A stretch of 64,000 nucleotides of DNA from the NCBI RefSeq assembly GCF_004794465.1, contig NZ_SSDJ01000138.1, forward strand, positions 62,001 to 126,000, given 5' to 3'. Position numbers and translations under genes: made by a program. Shown here piece by piece: positions 1 through 11,518 of this stretch (position 1 is the first letter of the stretch; the number at the start of each line of letters is the position of its first letter). The notes under the pieces are model-generated. The model had not been told where the DNA came from, searched no databases, and worked only from the letters and a program-made list of their open reading frames with translations. This DNA is from Microbacterium sp. K24 (GTDB lineage: Bacteria > Actinomycetota > Actinomycetes > Actinomycetales > Microbacteriaceae).

Positions 1-566
1 TCGCCCAGGCGTTCGTCGGCGGCATCACCGTGCTCACCGGGCTCAACCCGTTCATCGTCGGCTTCCACTACACGTCGTCACTGCTGCTCGTCTGCGTGAC
101 CGCGGCGTTCCTGGTGCGTCTGTACGCGGCGCCGGGTGCGCGCGAGCGCGCCGTGCCGGCATGGTTCGCCGCGCTCAGCCACGTCTCGGGACTCGCCCTG
201 GCCGTCACGATCGTCTTCGGCGTGCTGACCACCGGGTCGGGACCGCATTCCGGCGACGCGGAGGTCTTCCGGCACGGCTTCGACGCGACGATCCTGGCCC
301 ACGTCCACTCCTGGCCCGGCTACATCCTCGCCGGGCTCGTCCTCGTGCTGACGATCGCGGCATGGCGCCTCGGTCTGGAGCCGCGACGCTGGCTGCTGGT
401 GCTCGTCATCGCGATCGCGGTGCAGGTCGGCGTCGGCGTCTTGCAGGCGCGCGAGGGTCTGCCTCCCCTGCTCGTCGGCATCCACATGGTCCTGGCGTCG
501 CTGTCGGCCGCGACCTACACGGTCGTCGTGCTGCACCTGAAGCGTCCGGTCAGCTCCGCGGAGTGA
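1..566 (+). CDS. ctaA: Haem A synthase (CtaA/COX15), C-terminal part
   Basis: The reading frame is open from base 3, so the gene begins before the window; about 187 C-terminal residues are visible. The enzyme oxidises haem O to haem A in the membrane for aa3-type cytochrome oxidase. Four or five hydrophobic helices are visible. Two conserved histidine contexts fit haem-binding residues of the family: GFHYTSS near the start of the visible part and VGIHMV in the penultimate helix. The extracytoplasmic loop after the second helix (GSGPHSGD) also matches the family. ctaB, the preceding enzyme of the pathway, lies nearby on the opposite strand. The gene ends in TGA at 564-566. Confidence 0.9.
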   Translation, partial: AQAFVGGITVLTGLNPFIVGFHYTSSLLLVCVTAAFLVRLYAAPGARERAVPAWFAALSHVSGLALAVTIVFGVLTTGSGPHSGDAEVFRHGFDATILAHVHSWPGYILAGLVLVLTIAAWRLGLEPRRWLLVLVIAIAVQVGVGVLQAREGLPPLLVGIHMVLASLSAATYTVVVLHLKRPVSSAE

Positions 567-631
567 TCCGCACAGGCTATCCATAGGGTGCACATCGGCG
601 TCTCATCAGCGCGTCGGGGATCGTGGCCCGC

Positions 632-1093
632 ATGAACAAGTCACTCACACGAAGCATCGGATTCTGGCTCCTCCTGGTCGTGTCCCTCGCCACGACGGCA
701 GTCGGCGCCTGGCTCATCTCCGGCCAGATCGGCACGATGACGACCACGCTGCTCGATGGCACGGCCACCGGCGTCGAGGTCTACGTCGGCCAGTCGCTCG
801 TGGTCGTGGGCGCCGGCGTGCTCGCCGCCGGAATCATCGGCATCCTGCTGACTCTCGGACTCGTCGCCGCGCGGTCGCTCGTTCCCGCCCCTGCGCCGGC
901 AGTCGTCGAGGCGATCGACTGGACGGCCGAACCGGCCGAGTCGCCCGTCGTCGCAGCGGAGACCGCGCCGGTGACCGAGGCCGAGCCCGTCGTCGTCGAC
1001 GCGGAGCCCGTCGATCTCGCTGCTGCCCCTGTCGAGAAGGATGCCGCTGTCGAGAAGGATGCCGACGAGACGGCACCGTCCGTCACGCGCTGA
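632..1093 (+). CDS. Small membrane protein with acidic Ala/Val/Glu tail, unknown function
   Basis: I do not recognise a characterised function. The 153-residue protein has two clear membrane segments (about residues 9-31 and 50-75) and then a low-complexity tail rich in Ala, Val, Glu and Pro that contains a tandem VEKDA repeat. The ATG at 632 is preferred because an in-frame GTG 9 bases upstream would add only three residues and has no better ribosome site. It follows ctaA by 65 bases on the same strand. The tail is probably disordered and faces one side of the membrane. Confidence 0.7.
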   Translation: MNKSLTRSIGFWLLLVVSLATTAVGAWLISGQIGTMTTTLLDGTATGVEVYVGQSLVVVGAGVLAAGIIGILLTLGLVAARSLVPAPAPAVVEAIDWTAEPAESPVVAAETAPVTEAEPVVVDAEPVDLAAAPVEKDAAVEKDADETAPSVTR

Positions 1094-1107
1094 TCATCGC
1101 ACTCCGG

Positions 1108-1133
1108 AGCGGCGTCGAGCGATCGGCGCCGCT
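1108..1133 (+). terminator. Possible terminator hairpin between converging genes
   Basis: AGCGGCG at 1108-1114 pairs perfectly with CGCCGCT at 1127-1133 across a 12-base loop. It lies between the converging small membrane gene and ctaB. There is no clear T-run, so termination is only suggested. Confidence 0.35.
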
Positions 1134-1192
1134 TCGTCGTCTCCGCGACACGGCGGGTCAGGCCGAACCGCCGTCGTCCAGAACGCGAGCGG

Positions 1193-2098
1193 TCAGAACG
1201 GCAGCAGCGGATCGAGTGCGACGGCGACGAAGATCAGCGTGAGATACGTGATCGACGCGTGGAACACGCGCATCGGCCGTGCCTCGGTGCCGTGCACGGC
1301 GCGGTTGTAGAGGCGGTGCGACTCGTAGATGAACCATCCGCCGAAGACGAGCGCCGACACGGTGTAGACGAGTCCCATGTTCGCGATGGGGACGAGCAGG
1401 AGGGAGCAGGCGACGGTCGCCCACGCGTACAGGATGACCTGGAGACCGACCTGCGAGGCGTTGCGCGTGACACCGAGCATCGGCACGTCGACGTCTTCGT
1501 AATCGCCCTTGTACTTCATCGACAGCGGCCAGTAGTGCGGCGGCGTCCAGAGGAAGACGAGCAGGAAGAGGATGAACGCCGGCCAGTCGAGCGAACCGGT
1601 GACGGCCGACCAGCCGATGAGCACCGGGAAGCAGCCGGCGATGCCGCCCCAGATGATGTTCTGCTCGGTGCGGCGCTTGAGGATCATCGTGTAGATCACG
1701 ACGTAGAAGAAGATGGCGACCGCCGAGAGCGTGGCGGCCAGCCAGTTCGTGGTGAACCACAGCCAGACCGTCGACGTGATCGCGAGCGTCCACGAGAAGA
1801 TCAGCGCGCCCCGCGGGCTGACCTCGCCCGTGACGAGCGGCCGCTTCTCGGTGCGGTGCATGTGCGCGTCGATGTCGCGATCGAGATACATGTTGAATGC
1901 GGCGGCCGAGCCGGCGCTCAGCGACCCGCCGATGACCGTCGCGAGCACGAGCCACAGGTTCGGGAGCCCGCCCTGGGCCAGGAACATCACCGGGACCGTC
2001 GACACCAGGAGCAGTTCGAGGACGCGCGGCTTGGTGAGGGCGACGTACGCCTTCAGGGTACGACCGAGGGACTTCCCCACAACGGTCTGATCAGACAT
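1193..2098 (-). CDS. ctaB: Protohaem IX farnesyltransferase (haem O synthase)
   Basis: A UbiA-family prenyltransferase that adds a farnesyl group to haem B to give haem O, the substrate of CtaA. The 301-residue protein starts MSDQTVV and has about nine hydrophobic helices. The N-terminal LTKPRV motif, the Asp-rich NMYLDRDID motif with the following KRPL, and the TMILKRRT loop are hallmarks of CtaB. The frame stays open far upstream, but similarity begins just after the ATG at 2098, so this start is chosen. A GGAGG lies about 17 bases upstream and is rather far for a ribosome site; a possible -10 (TACACT, minus strand, 2147-2152) would give a leader of about 40 bases. It is divergent from tkt. 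Confidence 0.95.
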   Translation of the reverse strand: MSDQTVVGKSLGRTLKAYVALTKPRVLELLLVSTVPVMFLAQGGLPNLWLVLATVIGGSLSAGSAAAFNMYLDRDIDAHMHRTEKRPLVTGEVSPRGALIFSWTLAITSTVWLWFTTNWLAATLSAVAIFFYVVIYTMILKRRTEQNIIWGGIAGCFPVLIGWSAVTGSLDWPAFILFLLVFLWTPPHYWPLSMKYKGDYEDVDVPMLGVTRNASQVGLQVILYAWATVACSLLLVPIANMGLVYTVSALVFGGWFIYESHRLYNRAVHGTEARPMRVFHASITYLTLIFVAVALDPLLPF

Positions 2099-2253
2099 CG
2101 TCGAGATCTCGATCGCCTCCTCCGCACGCGTCACGACAGCTCTTCCAGTGTATGGCACAGCCTTGCGGGGCCACGGCCGCGGCCGGGGTCGCAGCCCCCT
2201 CCGCCGCCGACGCGGAGCACCGTAAAAGGGGGTAACCGCGGAACCCACGGCGG

Positions 2254-2259
2254 TATGCT
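2254..2259 (+). promoter_or_regulatory. Possible -10 box for the tkt operon
   Basis: TATGCT at 2254-2259 fits an actinobacterial -10 box in the 264-base divergent gap between ctaB and tkt. It would give a leader of about 100 bases. No convincing -35 box lies 17-18 bases upstream, and I see no riboswitch-like structure in the gap. Confidence 0.35.
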
Positions 2260-2362
2260 GAGAAGACTCGCGCGCCCGGCGCACATCACACCTCCTCCGT
2301 AGCGATGCGGACCGCGATCTTGCTCTCCGGGTGCTCTCGAACTGTTGAAGAAGGGCTTCACC

Positions 2363-4470
<2,108 letters not shown>

Positions 4471-4474
<4 letters not shown>

Positions 4475-5583
4475 GCACCCCCACCGCACAGCTCGCCGCC
4501 GCAGGTGTCAGCATCTGGCTCGACGACCTGTCCCGCACCCGCATCTCCTCGGGCAACCTCGCCGAGCTGATCGAGTCGCGCAACGTCGTGGGAGTCACCA
4601 CGAACCCGACGATCTTCGCGAACGCGATCACCGACAAGAGCAACACCTCCTACGACGCGCAGGTCACCGAGCTCGCCGCGTCGGGCGCCAGCGCCGAGGA
4701 GGCCGTGTTCGCCGCCACCACGCAGGATGTCGCCGCCGCGCTCGACGTGTTCCGCCCCGTGTGGGAGAAGTCGGGTCACGTCGACGGCCGCGTGTCGATC
4801 GAGGTCTCCCCCGACCTCGCGCACGACACCGCCGGCACGGTCGCGCAGGCCAAGGAGCTGTGGGCGAAGATCGACCGGCCGAACCTGCTGGTCAAGATCC
4901 CCGCGACGAAGGCCGGCCTGCCCGCCATCGCCGAGGCGATCGGCGCCGGCATCAGCGTCAACGTCACCCTGATCTTCAGCCTCGAGCGCTACGCCGCCGT
5001 CATCGACGCGTACCTCACCGGCCTCGAGACGGCCAAGGCCGCGGGCATCGATCTCTCCACGATCCAGTCCGTCGCATCGTTCTTCGTCTCGCGCGTCGAC
5101 ACCGAGACCGATAAGCGTCTCTCGGCGATCGGCACGGACGCGGCTGAGGCGCTCAAGAGCAAGGCGGGCCTCGCGAACGCACGTCTCGCCTACGAGCTCT
5201 TCGAGCAGACCTTCGCGGGCGACCGTGCCAAGGCACTGCGGGATGCCGGGGCGAACCTGCAGCGTCCGCTGTGGGCGTCGACCGGTGTCAAGGATCCTGC
5301 GCTTCCCGACACGCTGTACGTCACCGAGCTCGTCGCCCAGGGCGTCGTGAACACGATGCCCGAGAAGACGCTCGAGGCGACGTTCGACCACGGCGTCGTC
5401 ACCGGTGACACCATCACGGGTGGCTACGAGGATGCGCGCGCCGTCTTCGCCGGACTCGCCGAGGTCGGCATCGACTTCGACGACGTCACCCAGGTGCTCG
5501 AAGACGAGGGCGTCGCGAAGTTCATCGACTCCTGGCACGACCTGCTCACCCAGGTCGCCGAAGGCCTGGAGGCCCAGCGATGA
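4471..5583 (+). CDS. tal: Transaldolase
   Basis: Transfers a dihydroxyacetone unit between sedoheptulose 7-phosphate and glyceraldehyde 3-phosphate by a Schiff-base mechanism. The 370-residue product is of the long actinobacterial type. GVTTNPTIF near the N terminus and [12 protein letters not shown], with the likely catalytic lysine near residue 142, are family signatures, as is [17 protein letters not shown] stands before the ATG, and ATGA is shared with the tkt stop, which indicates translational coupling. It also overlaps pgi by four bases. Confidence 0.96.
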
Positions 5584-7187
5584 CGTTCTCGATCCACACC
5601 TCCGGCGCCGCTCGTGCAGCCATCGACGAGACGGTTCCCGGACTGGTCCACGACCTCGTGGCCTCGCGCATCACCAACGGCGACGCGACCCTCTGGGGCC
5701 CCGAAGCCGAGGCTGAGGCGGCCGTCCGTCTCGGCTGGGTCGAGGCCGTCTCGATCTCGCGGCCCCTGGTCGCAGAGATCACGGCGCTGCGCTCCGAGCT
5801 GCAGGCCAAGGGTGTCACGCGCGTCGTGCTCGCCGGTATGGGCGGTTCGTCGCTGGCCCCCGAGGTCATCGCGCAGACCGCCGGGGTTCCGCTGACCATC
5901 CTCGATTCGACGGCGCCCGGCCAGGTGCTGGCCGCGCTCGATGAGGGTCTCGCCGAGACCGCGCTCGTGGTGTCGTCGAAGTCCGGCTCGACGGTCGAGA
6001 CCGATTCGCAGCGCCGCACGTTCGAGGCCGCGTTCCGCGATCTCGGCATCGACCCGACCGAGCGCATCGTCGTGGTGACCGATCCGGGTTCCCCGCTCGA
6101 CACCTCCGCACGCGAGGCGGGATACCGCGTCTTCAACGCCGACCCGAACGTCGGCGGACGCTACTCCGCACTCACCGCCTTCGGCCTCGTGCCGTCGGGC
6201 CTCGCCGGCGTCGACATCGACGAGCTCCTCGACGAGGCCGAAGCCTCGCTGCTCGAGGTCGCCGTCGACTCGGCCGAGAACCCCGCCCTCCGCCTCGGTG
6301 CCGCGATCGCCGCGACGAACCCGCGCCGCGACAAGCTCGGCCTCATCACCGACGGCACGCACATCAACGGCCTGCCGGATTGGATCGAGCAGCTCATCGC
6401 GGAGTCGACCGGCAAGGACGGAACCGGCATCCTGCCCGTCGTCCTGCTGCCCGTCTCCCCCGAGCTCGACGAGAAGCCCGCCGACCTGCAGATCGTCCGC
6501 CTGGTCGACGACGCGAACGAGTTCCACCTCCACGAGCGCCACCCCGGCGAGATCCTCGTCAGCGGCACGCTCGGCGCGCAGCTCATCGTCTGGGAGTACG
6601 CCACGGCGATCGCCGGTCACCTGCTCCACATCAACCCGTTCGATCAGCCCGACGTGGAGTCCGCGAAGATCGCCGCCCGCGGTCTTCTCGATGCGCGTCC
6701 GGAGCCCACGGCGCCGGCGTTCACCGAGAACGGCGTCGAGGTGCGCGTGTCCGACCCCGCCCTCGCCGCATCCGGCACCGTCGAAGGCGTGCTCGACGCG
6801 CTCTGGGCGCAGCTCCCCGCCGACGGCTACGTGTCGATCCAGGCCTACGTCAACCGGCTCGAGGTTCCTCAGCTTCAGGGCCTGCGCGAACTCGTCGCCG
6901 CCGACTCCGGTCGTCCGACGACGTTCGGGTGGGGACCGCGCTTCCTGCACTCGACCGGCCAGTACCACAAGGGCGGACCGGCTCAGGGCGTCTTCCTGCA
7001 GATCCTGGAGCGCACCGACGTCGATCTCGAGATCCCGGATCGTCCGTTCACGTTCGGTCAGCTCATCCAGGCGCAGGCCGCGGGCGACGCCAACGTCCTC
7101 GCGGAGCACGGCCGCCCGGTGGTCTCGCTGACCATCACCGAGTCGTCCGACGACGTGCTCGCCCTCTTCGAAGCCGCACAGAAGTAG
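5580..7187 (+). CDS. pgi: Glucose-6-phosphate isomerase
   Basis: Interconverts glucose 6-phosphate and fructose 6-phosphate, linking glycolysis and the pentose phosphate pathway. The 535-residue product carries the sugar-isomerase (SIS) phosphate site [10 protein letters not shown], the [11 protein letters not shown] motif, [11 protein letters not shown], and a C-terminal [12 protein letters not shown] with a following lysine. It resembles the divergent Pgi type placed in pentose phosphate operons of some actinobacteria rather than the classic E. coli form. Its ATG overlaps the tal stop. Its insertion between tal and zwf is a departure from the Corynebacterium and Mycobacterium gene order. 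Confidence 0.92.
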   Translation: MTFSIHTSGAARAAIDETVPGLVHDLVASRITNGDATLWGPEAEAEAAVRLGWVEAVSISRPLVAEITALRSELQAKGVTRVVLAGMGGSSLAPEVIAQTAGVPLTILDSTAPGQVLAALDEGLAETALVVSSKSGSTVETDSQRRTFEAAFRDLGIDPTERIVVVTDPGSPLDTSAREAGYRVFNADPNVGGRYSALTAFGLVPSGLAGVDIDELLDEAEASLLEVAVDSAENPALRLGAAIAATNPRRDKLGLITDGTHINGLPDWIEQLIAESTGKDGTGILPVVLLPVSPELDEKPADLQIVRLVDDANEFHLHERHPGEILVSGTLGAQLIVWEYATAIAGHLLHINPFDQPDVESAKIAARGLLDARPEPTAPAFTENGVEVRVSDPALAASGTVEGVLDALWAQLPADGYVSIQAYVNRLEVPQLQGLRELVAADSGRPTTFGWGPRFLHSTGQYHKGGPAQGVFLQILERTDVDLEIPDRPFTFGQLIQAQAAGDANVLAEHGRPVVSLTITESSDDVLALFEAAQK

Positions 7188-7209
7188 ACAGCAGGAGAAT
7201 CCCCCACCG

Positions 7210-8760
7210 ATGTCTGTTCCCATCTCGCGCGGGCACAACCCGCTGCGTGACCCCGATGATCGTCGCCTCAACCGGATCGCGGGGCCCAGCGCCCTCGTGA
7301 TCTTCGGGGTCACCGGTGATCTGTCACGCAAGAAGCTGATGCCCGCCGTCTACGACCTCGCGAACCGAGGTCTGCTGCCGCCCGGGTTCGCGCTGGTCGG
7401 GTTCGCCCGCCGCGATTGGGAGGACCAGGACTTCGCCCAGGTCGTCTACGAGGCCGTCAAGGAGCACGCGCGCACGCCGTTCCGGGAGGAGACCTGGACG
7501 CAGCTGCTGCAGGGCATCCGCTTCGTCTCGGGAGAGTTCGACAACCCCGACTCGTTCCGCAAGCTCCGCGAGACGGTCGAGAAGCTCGACGTGGAACGCG
7601 GCACGATGGGCAATCACGCCTACTACCTGTCCATTCCGCCGAGGGACTTCCCGCTCGTCGCGAAGCAGCTGAAGGACTCGGGACTTGTCGGAGAGGATGC
7701 CGACGACGACGAGCACTGGCGTCGCGTGGTCATCGAGAAGCCGTTCGGACACGACCTCGAGTCCGCCCGCGCCCTCAACGCCGCGCTCGAGGTGGCCTTC
7801 CCCGCCGACTCGATCTTCCGCATCGACCACTACCTCGGCAAGGAGACGGTGCAGAACATCCTGGCGCTCCGCTTCGCCAACGAGCTGTACGAGCCGATCT
7901 GGAACCGCAACTACGTCGACCACGTGCAGATCACGATGGCCGAGGACATCGGCGTCGGCGGCCGTGCCGGCTACTACGACGGCATCGGCGCCGCGCGCGA
8001 CGTCATCCAGAACCACCTGCTCCAGCTGCTGGCGCTCACCGCGATGGAGGAGCCCATCAGCCTCTCCGCCGAGCACCTGCGCGCCGAGAAGGAGAAGGTC
8101 CTCGCCGCGGTCCACGTGCCGGAGGATCTCTCCCAGGCGACCGCCCGCGGGCAGTACGCGGGTGGCTGGCAGGGCGGCGAGAAGGTCACCGGCTTCCTCG
8201 ACGAGGACGGGATGAACCCCGAGTCGACGACCGAGACGTATGCGGCCATCAAGCTCGAGATCGACACGCGTCGCTGGTCGGGCGTGCCGTTCTACCTCCG
8301 TACGGGCAAGCGCCTCGGCCGCCGGGTCACCGAGATCGCCGTCGTCTTCAACCGGGCGCCGCAGCACCTCTTCGGGCGCGGCAACGCCTCCGAGCTCGGA
8401 CAGAACGCGCTCGTCATCCGCGTGCAGCCCGACGAGGGCGTCACGATCCGCTTCGGCTCCAAGGTGCCGGGCAGCGGCTCGAACGTGCGCGACGTCACGA
8501 TGGACTTCGGCTACGGCCACGCGTTCACCGAGGCCAGCCCCGAGGCGTACGAGCGGCTGATCCTCGACGTCCTGCTGGGCGATCCGCCGCTGTTCCCGCG
8601 GCACGAGGAGGTCGAGCTCTCCTGGAAGATCCTCGACCCGGTGGAGAAGTACTGGGCGGCCGTCGGCGGCCCGGTCGAGCAGTACGCGCCCGGCTCGTGG
8701 GGACCGGCAGCCGCCGACGACCTGCTGGCCCGCGACGGACGAGTCTGGAGACGACCGTGA
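7210..8760 (+). CDS. zwf: Glucose-6-phosphate 1-dehydrogenase
   Basis: Oxidises glucose 6-phosphate to 6-phosphogluconolactone with reduction of NADP. The 516-residue product has the nucleotide-binding motif FGVTGDLSRKK near residue 35 and the substrate-binding signature RIDHYLGKE near residue 204, which holds the active-site lysine and histidine. The start follows pgi by 22 bases with an AGCAGGAGA ribosome site. Its stop overlaps the GTG of opcA. The neighbouring opcA and pgl encode its assembly partner and the next enzyme. Confidence 0.97.
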   Translation: MSVPISRGHNPLRDPDDRRLNRIAGPSALVIFGVTGDLSRKKLMPAVYDLANRGLLPPGFALVGFARRDWEDQDFAQVVYEAVKEHARTPFREETWTQLLQGIRFVSGEFDNPDSFRKLRETVEKLDVERGTMGNHAYYLSIPPRDFPLVAKQLKDSGLVGEDADDDEHWRRVVIEKPFGHDLESARALNAALEVAFPADSIFRIDHYLGKETVQNILALRFANELYEPIWNRNYVDHVQITMAEDIGVGGRAGYYDGIGAARDVIQNHLLQLLALTAMEEPISLSAEHLRAEKEKVLAAVHVPEDLSQATARGQYAGGWQGGEKVTGFLDEDGMNPESTTETYAAIKLEIDTRRWSGVPFYLRTGKRLGRRVTEIAVVFNRAPQHLFGRGNASELGQNALVIRVQPDEGVTIRFGSKVPGSGSNVRDVTMDFGYGHAFTEASPEAYERLILDVLLGDPPLFPRHEEVELSWKILDPVEKYWAAVGGPVEQYAPGSWGPAAADDLLARDGRVWRRP

Positions 8761-9692
8761 TCATCGACCTTCCCGACACGACCGTCAGCCAGGTCGCGAA
8801 GCAGCTCGTCAAGGTGCGTGAAGACGGCGGGGCCGTCGCCCTCGGCCGCGTGCTGACGCTCGTCATCGCGGCCCGGAACGGGGTCGCCGAAGCCGCCATC
8901 GACGCCGCGAACGACGCGTCGCGCGAACACCCGATGCGTGTGATCGTGCTGACCACCGGCGAAGGAGAATCGCGTCTCGACGCGCAGATCCGCGTCGGCG
9001 GTGACGCGGGCGCCAGTGAGGTGGTCGTGCTCCGCGCGTTCGGAGACGCCGCGAGCAACGAGGAGAGCCTGCTCACCGGCCTTCTGCTGCCCGACGCGCC
9101 CGTCGTCGCCTGGTGGCCCGAAGAGGCTCCGGAATCGCCCGCGACGTCGCCGCTCGGAAAGATCGCGCAGCGACGGATCACCGATGCCGCGACGGCGCAC
9201 GACGTGCGCGACAGGCTCGCGCTGCTCGGCCGCACGCACGCGCCCGGCGACACCGACCTCGCCTGGACGCGCCTGACGCACTGGCGCGAGCAGCTCGCCG
9301 CCGTGCTCGATCAGCCGCCGTACGAGTCGATCACCGCCGTCGAGGTCCGCGGAGCGGCCGCCTCCCCGTCGACCGCGCTGCTCGCCGCCTGGCTGCAGAT
9401 GGCGCTCGAGGTTCCGGTGCGCTGGTCGTATGAGGATCCCGAGCACTGGCAGGAGGGCATCAAGTCGGTGCGCCTCACTCGCGAGTCCGGCGACATCGTG
9501 CTCGAGCGCCCCACGCCGGGCGTCGCCGTGCTGACGCAGCCCGATCAGCCGAACCATGATCTCCATCTGCCCCGCCGCACGCTGCGCGAGTGCCTCGCTG
9601 AGGAGCTGCGACGCCTCGACCCGGATGTCCTGTACGGTCGAGTGATCACCGAGGGCTGGGAGAAGCTGGGTCCGCCCGAGACTGGAGAGTGA
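8757..9692 (+). CDS. opcA: Glucose-6-phosphate dehydrogenase assembly protein OpcA
   Basis: OpcA is an actinobacterial and cyanobacterial partner required for assembly or activity of Zwf. The 311-residue product starts at a GTG whose bases overlap the zwf stop (GTGA). The internal LLLPDAPVVAWWP motif and the glucose-6-phosphate dehydrogenase subunit domain in both halves match the family, with two alpha/beta lobes visible. Its position directly after zwf supports the call. Confidence 0.94.
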   Translation: MIIDLPDTTVSQVAKQLVKVREDGGAVALGRVLTLVIAARNGVAEAAIDAANDASREHPMRVIVLTTGEGESRLDAQIRVGGDAGASEVVVLRAFGDAASNEESLLTGLLLPDAPVVAWWPEEAPESPATSPLGKIAQRRITDAATAHDVRDRLALLGRTHAPGDTDLAWTRLTHWREQLAAVLDQPPYESITAVEVRGAAASPSTALLAAWLQMALEVPVRWSYEDPEHWQEGIKSVRLTRESGDIVLERPTPGVAVLTQPDQPNHDLHLPRRTLRECLAEELRRLDPDVLYGRVITEGWEKLGPPETGE

Positions 9693-9697
9693 AGTCG

Positions 9698-10477
9698 ATG
9701 CAGGTATCGTCCGCAGAGAAGCGGGTCGTGGTGGAAGCCACGCCTGCCGCTCTCGCCGCCCGGGTCGCCGACCGTTTCCTCACGCGCGTACGTGCGCGCA
9801 CGAAGAACGGCCGGATCGCGCATATCGCCCTTACCGGCGGTTCGATGGGCGGAGCTGTCCTCAGTCAGGCCGCAGCTGATCCGCGAGTGAACAGCATCGA
9901 CTGGTCGCTCGTGCACTTCTGGTGGGGCGACGAGCGTTTCGTGCCGCGTGCCGATGCCGACCGCAACGCGGTGCAGTCGCGCCAGGCGCTGCTCGACCAC
10001 ATCCCCGTCCCCCCGGAGAACGTGCACGAGGTCGCCGGGTCCGACAGCGGAGTCAGCCTCGACGAGGCCGCGGCCGCATACGCCGCTGAACTCGCCCGCT
10101 TCGGGACGGAGGAGCACCCCTGGCCGTCGTTCGCCGTCTGCTTCCTCGGAGTCGGCCCCGACGGGCACATCGCTTCGCTCTTCCCGGATCGGGAGGAGGT
10201 CACGGTGACGGATGCCGCCGCTCTGCCCGTGCGCAACTCGCCCAAGCCTCCGCCTGAGCGGGTGACGCTGACACGTCCGGTGCTCAATTCGTCGAAGCGG
10301 GTCTGGCTCGTGCTGACCGGTGCCGACAAGGCCTCGGCGCTCGGCCTGGCTCTCGCCGGCGCGAGCTACACGAGCGTGCCGGCGGCTGGTGCCAAGGGGC
10401 GCAAGCGCACGGTGTTCTTCGTCGACGAGGCTGCAGCGTCGGAGGTCTCCCCCGACCTGATCGACCAGGCTTACTGA
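9698..10477 (+). CDS. pgl: 6-phosphogluconolactonase
   Basis: Hydrolyses 6-phosphogluconolactone to 6-phosphogluconate. The 259-residue product has the Pgl motifs ALTGGSMG, FWWGDERFVP near residue 75 and GVGPDGHIASLFP near residue 153. GGAG at 9684-9687 lies ten bases before the ATG at 9698; an in-frame GTG at 9689 is only one base from that site and is unlikely to be used. Last gene of the pentose phosphate operon. Its 3' end overlaps the converging transporter gene by seven bases. A 6-phosphogluconate dehydrogenase gene is not in the window. Confidence 0.95.
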   Translation: MQVSSAEKRVVVEATPAALAARVADRFLTRVRARTKNGRIAHIALTGGSMGGAVLSQAAADPRVNSIDWSLVHFWWGDERFVPRADADRNAVQSRQALLDHIPVPPENVHEVAGSDSGVSLDEAAAAYAAELARFGTEEHPWPSFAVCFLGVGPDGHIASLFPDREEVTVTDAAALPVRNSPKPPPERVTLTRPVLNSSKRVWLVLTGADKASALGLALAGASYTSVPAAGAKGRKRTVFFVDEAAASEVSPDLIDQAY

Positions 10478-11475
10478 GGCTCGTCGCTCGACGACGGCGA
10501 ATCGCTGCCGCGCACGATCGGAAGCTCCTGGCTCTCGCTGAGCACCTGCGGGTGGTACCGGGCGAGGTTGACGACACCCCAGACCGCGATCGCGCCCGCG
10601 AAGCCGAAGATGATGAGGACCCACCACGGGGCGGCCGCCGCCTCGCCGAGCACGATCATTCCGATGAGCACGGCGATCAGGGGATCGACGACCGTCAGGC
10701 CGGCGATGACGAGGTCGGGGGGACCCGAGCTGTAGGCGGTCTGCACGAAGTAGGCGCCGACCGACGCGGCCGCGAGCAGCGCGAGCACGCAGACCGCGGT
10801 GATCCACTCGAACTGCCCCGCTTCGATGCGCTTGATGACGACCTTCGCCAGCGTGGCGACGAATCCGTAGAGGATGCCGGCGCCGATGACGTAGAACAGC
10901 GCCCGCATGCGGCGACGGAGGATCAGCCAGCAGGCGCCGAGCACGATGATCACCACGAGCAGCAGCGCGAGGATCACGAAGAGCTCGCGTTCGGTGACCT
11001 GCTTCTCCGTCGCGTATATCGCGGCGAAGAACACGAAGAGGAAGATGCCGCCGACGCAGAAGATGATGGCGGTGATCGACTTCCGGGTCGGAGAGTGACC
11101 GGAGATGCGCGCGTTCAGGAGCGTCGTGATGACGAGGGCGATCGCGCCGAGCGGCTGCACCACGATGAGCGGCGCCTTCACGAGGGCGGCGAGCTGGCAC
11201 ACGATCGCCAGCCCGAGCATGAGGGTGCCGGCGATCCATGAGGGCCGGGTCAGCAGCGCCTTGATCTGGCCGAGAGAGAGCCCGGACGCGCCGTCAGCCC
11301 CGCTGAGGCGCTCGACCTTCTCGACGCCGCGATGCTGGTACTGCGCACCGAGCGACATGAACACCGCGCCTGCCAGCGCGAGCGGGATGCCGAGAAGGAG
11401 TCCGGGGTTCTGGAAGGCGCCGACGAGCTGGTCGCCGACCTCTTCTGCGGTGTTTGCCCATACCCCAACGCTCAC
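10471..11475 (-). CDS. DMT-superfamily transporter (NIPA/EamA-like)
   Basis: A 334-residue integral membrane protein with nine or ten hydrophobic helices, organised as a drug/metabolite transporter and resembling actinobacterial members related to NIPA magnesium transporters. The first helix carries LALAGAVFMSLGAQYQHRGV; a charged loop follows, and the C-terminal half repeats the helical pattern and ends in a Ser-rich tail. Substrate unknown. The GTG start lies six bases after a TAGGGT box, which suggests a leaderless transcript. Divergent from def across 43 bases. Confidence 0.8.
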   Translation of the reverse strand: MSVGVWANTAEEVGDQLVGAFQNPGLLLGIPLALAGAVFMSLGAQYQHRGVEKVERLSGADGASGLSLGQIKALLTRPSWIAGTLMLGLAIVCQLAALVKAPLIVVQPLGAIALVITTLLNARISGHSPTRKSITAIIFCVGGIFLFVFFAAIYATEKQVTERELFVILALLLVVIIVLGACWLILRRRMRALFYVIGAGILYGFVATLAKVVIKRIEAGQFEWITAVCVLALLAAASVGAYFVQTAYSSGPPDLVIAGLTVVDPLIAVLIGMIVLGEAAAAPWWVLIIFGFAGAIAVWGVVNLARYHPQVLSESQELPIVRGSDSPSSSDEPQ

Positions 11476-11481
11476 ACTAAG

Positions 11482-11487
11482 ACCCTA
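11482..11487 (-). promoter_or_regulatory. -10 box for leaderless DMT transporter gene
   Basis: TAGGGT on the minus strand ends six bases before the GTG at 11475, the spacing expected if transcription starts at the start codon itself. Confidence 0.6.
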
Positions 11488-11506
11488 CCTGCCGCACCCT
11501 TCACAG

Positions 11507-11512
11507 TAGGGT
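11507..11512 (+). promoter_or_regulatory. -10 box for leaderless def
   Basis: TAGGGT ends six bases before the GTG at 11519. It mirrors the identical box and spacing on the other strand for the DMT transporter gene. No ribosome site is visible. Confidence 0.6.
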
Positions 11513-11518
11513 TGTGAC

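Noticed and set aside
2260..2362. Riboswitch in the tkt leader
   Set aside because: No stable conserved-looking stem set or known aptamer motif could be found in the roughly 100-base leader.
5424..7331. 635-codon minus-strand frame opposite pgi
   Set aside because: Low-complexity product lacking any family motif, fully antisense to a well-supported gene.
9689..9697. GTG at 9689 as start of pgl, overlapping the opcA stop
   Set aside because: The ribosome site GGAG would be only one base away; the ATG at 9698 has normal spacing.
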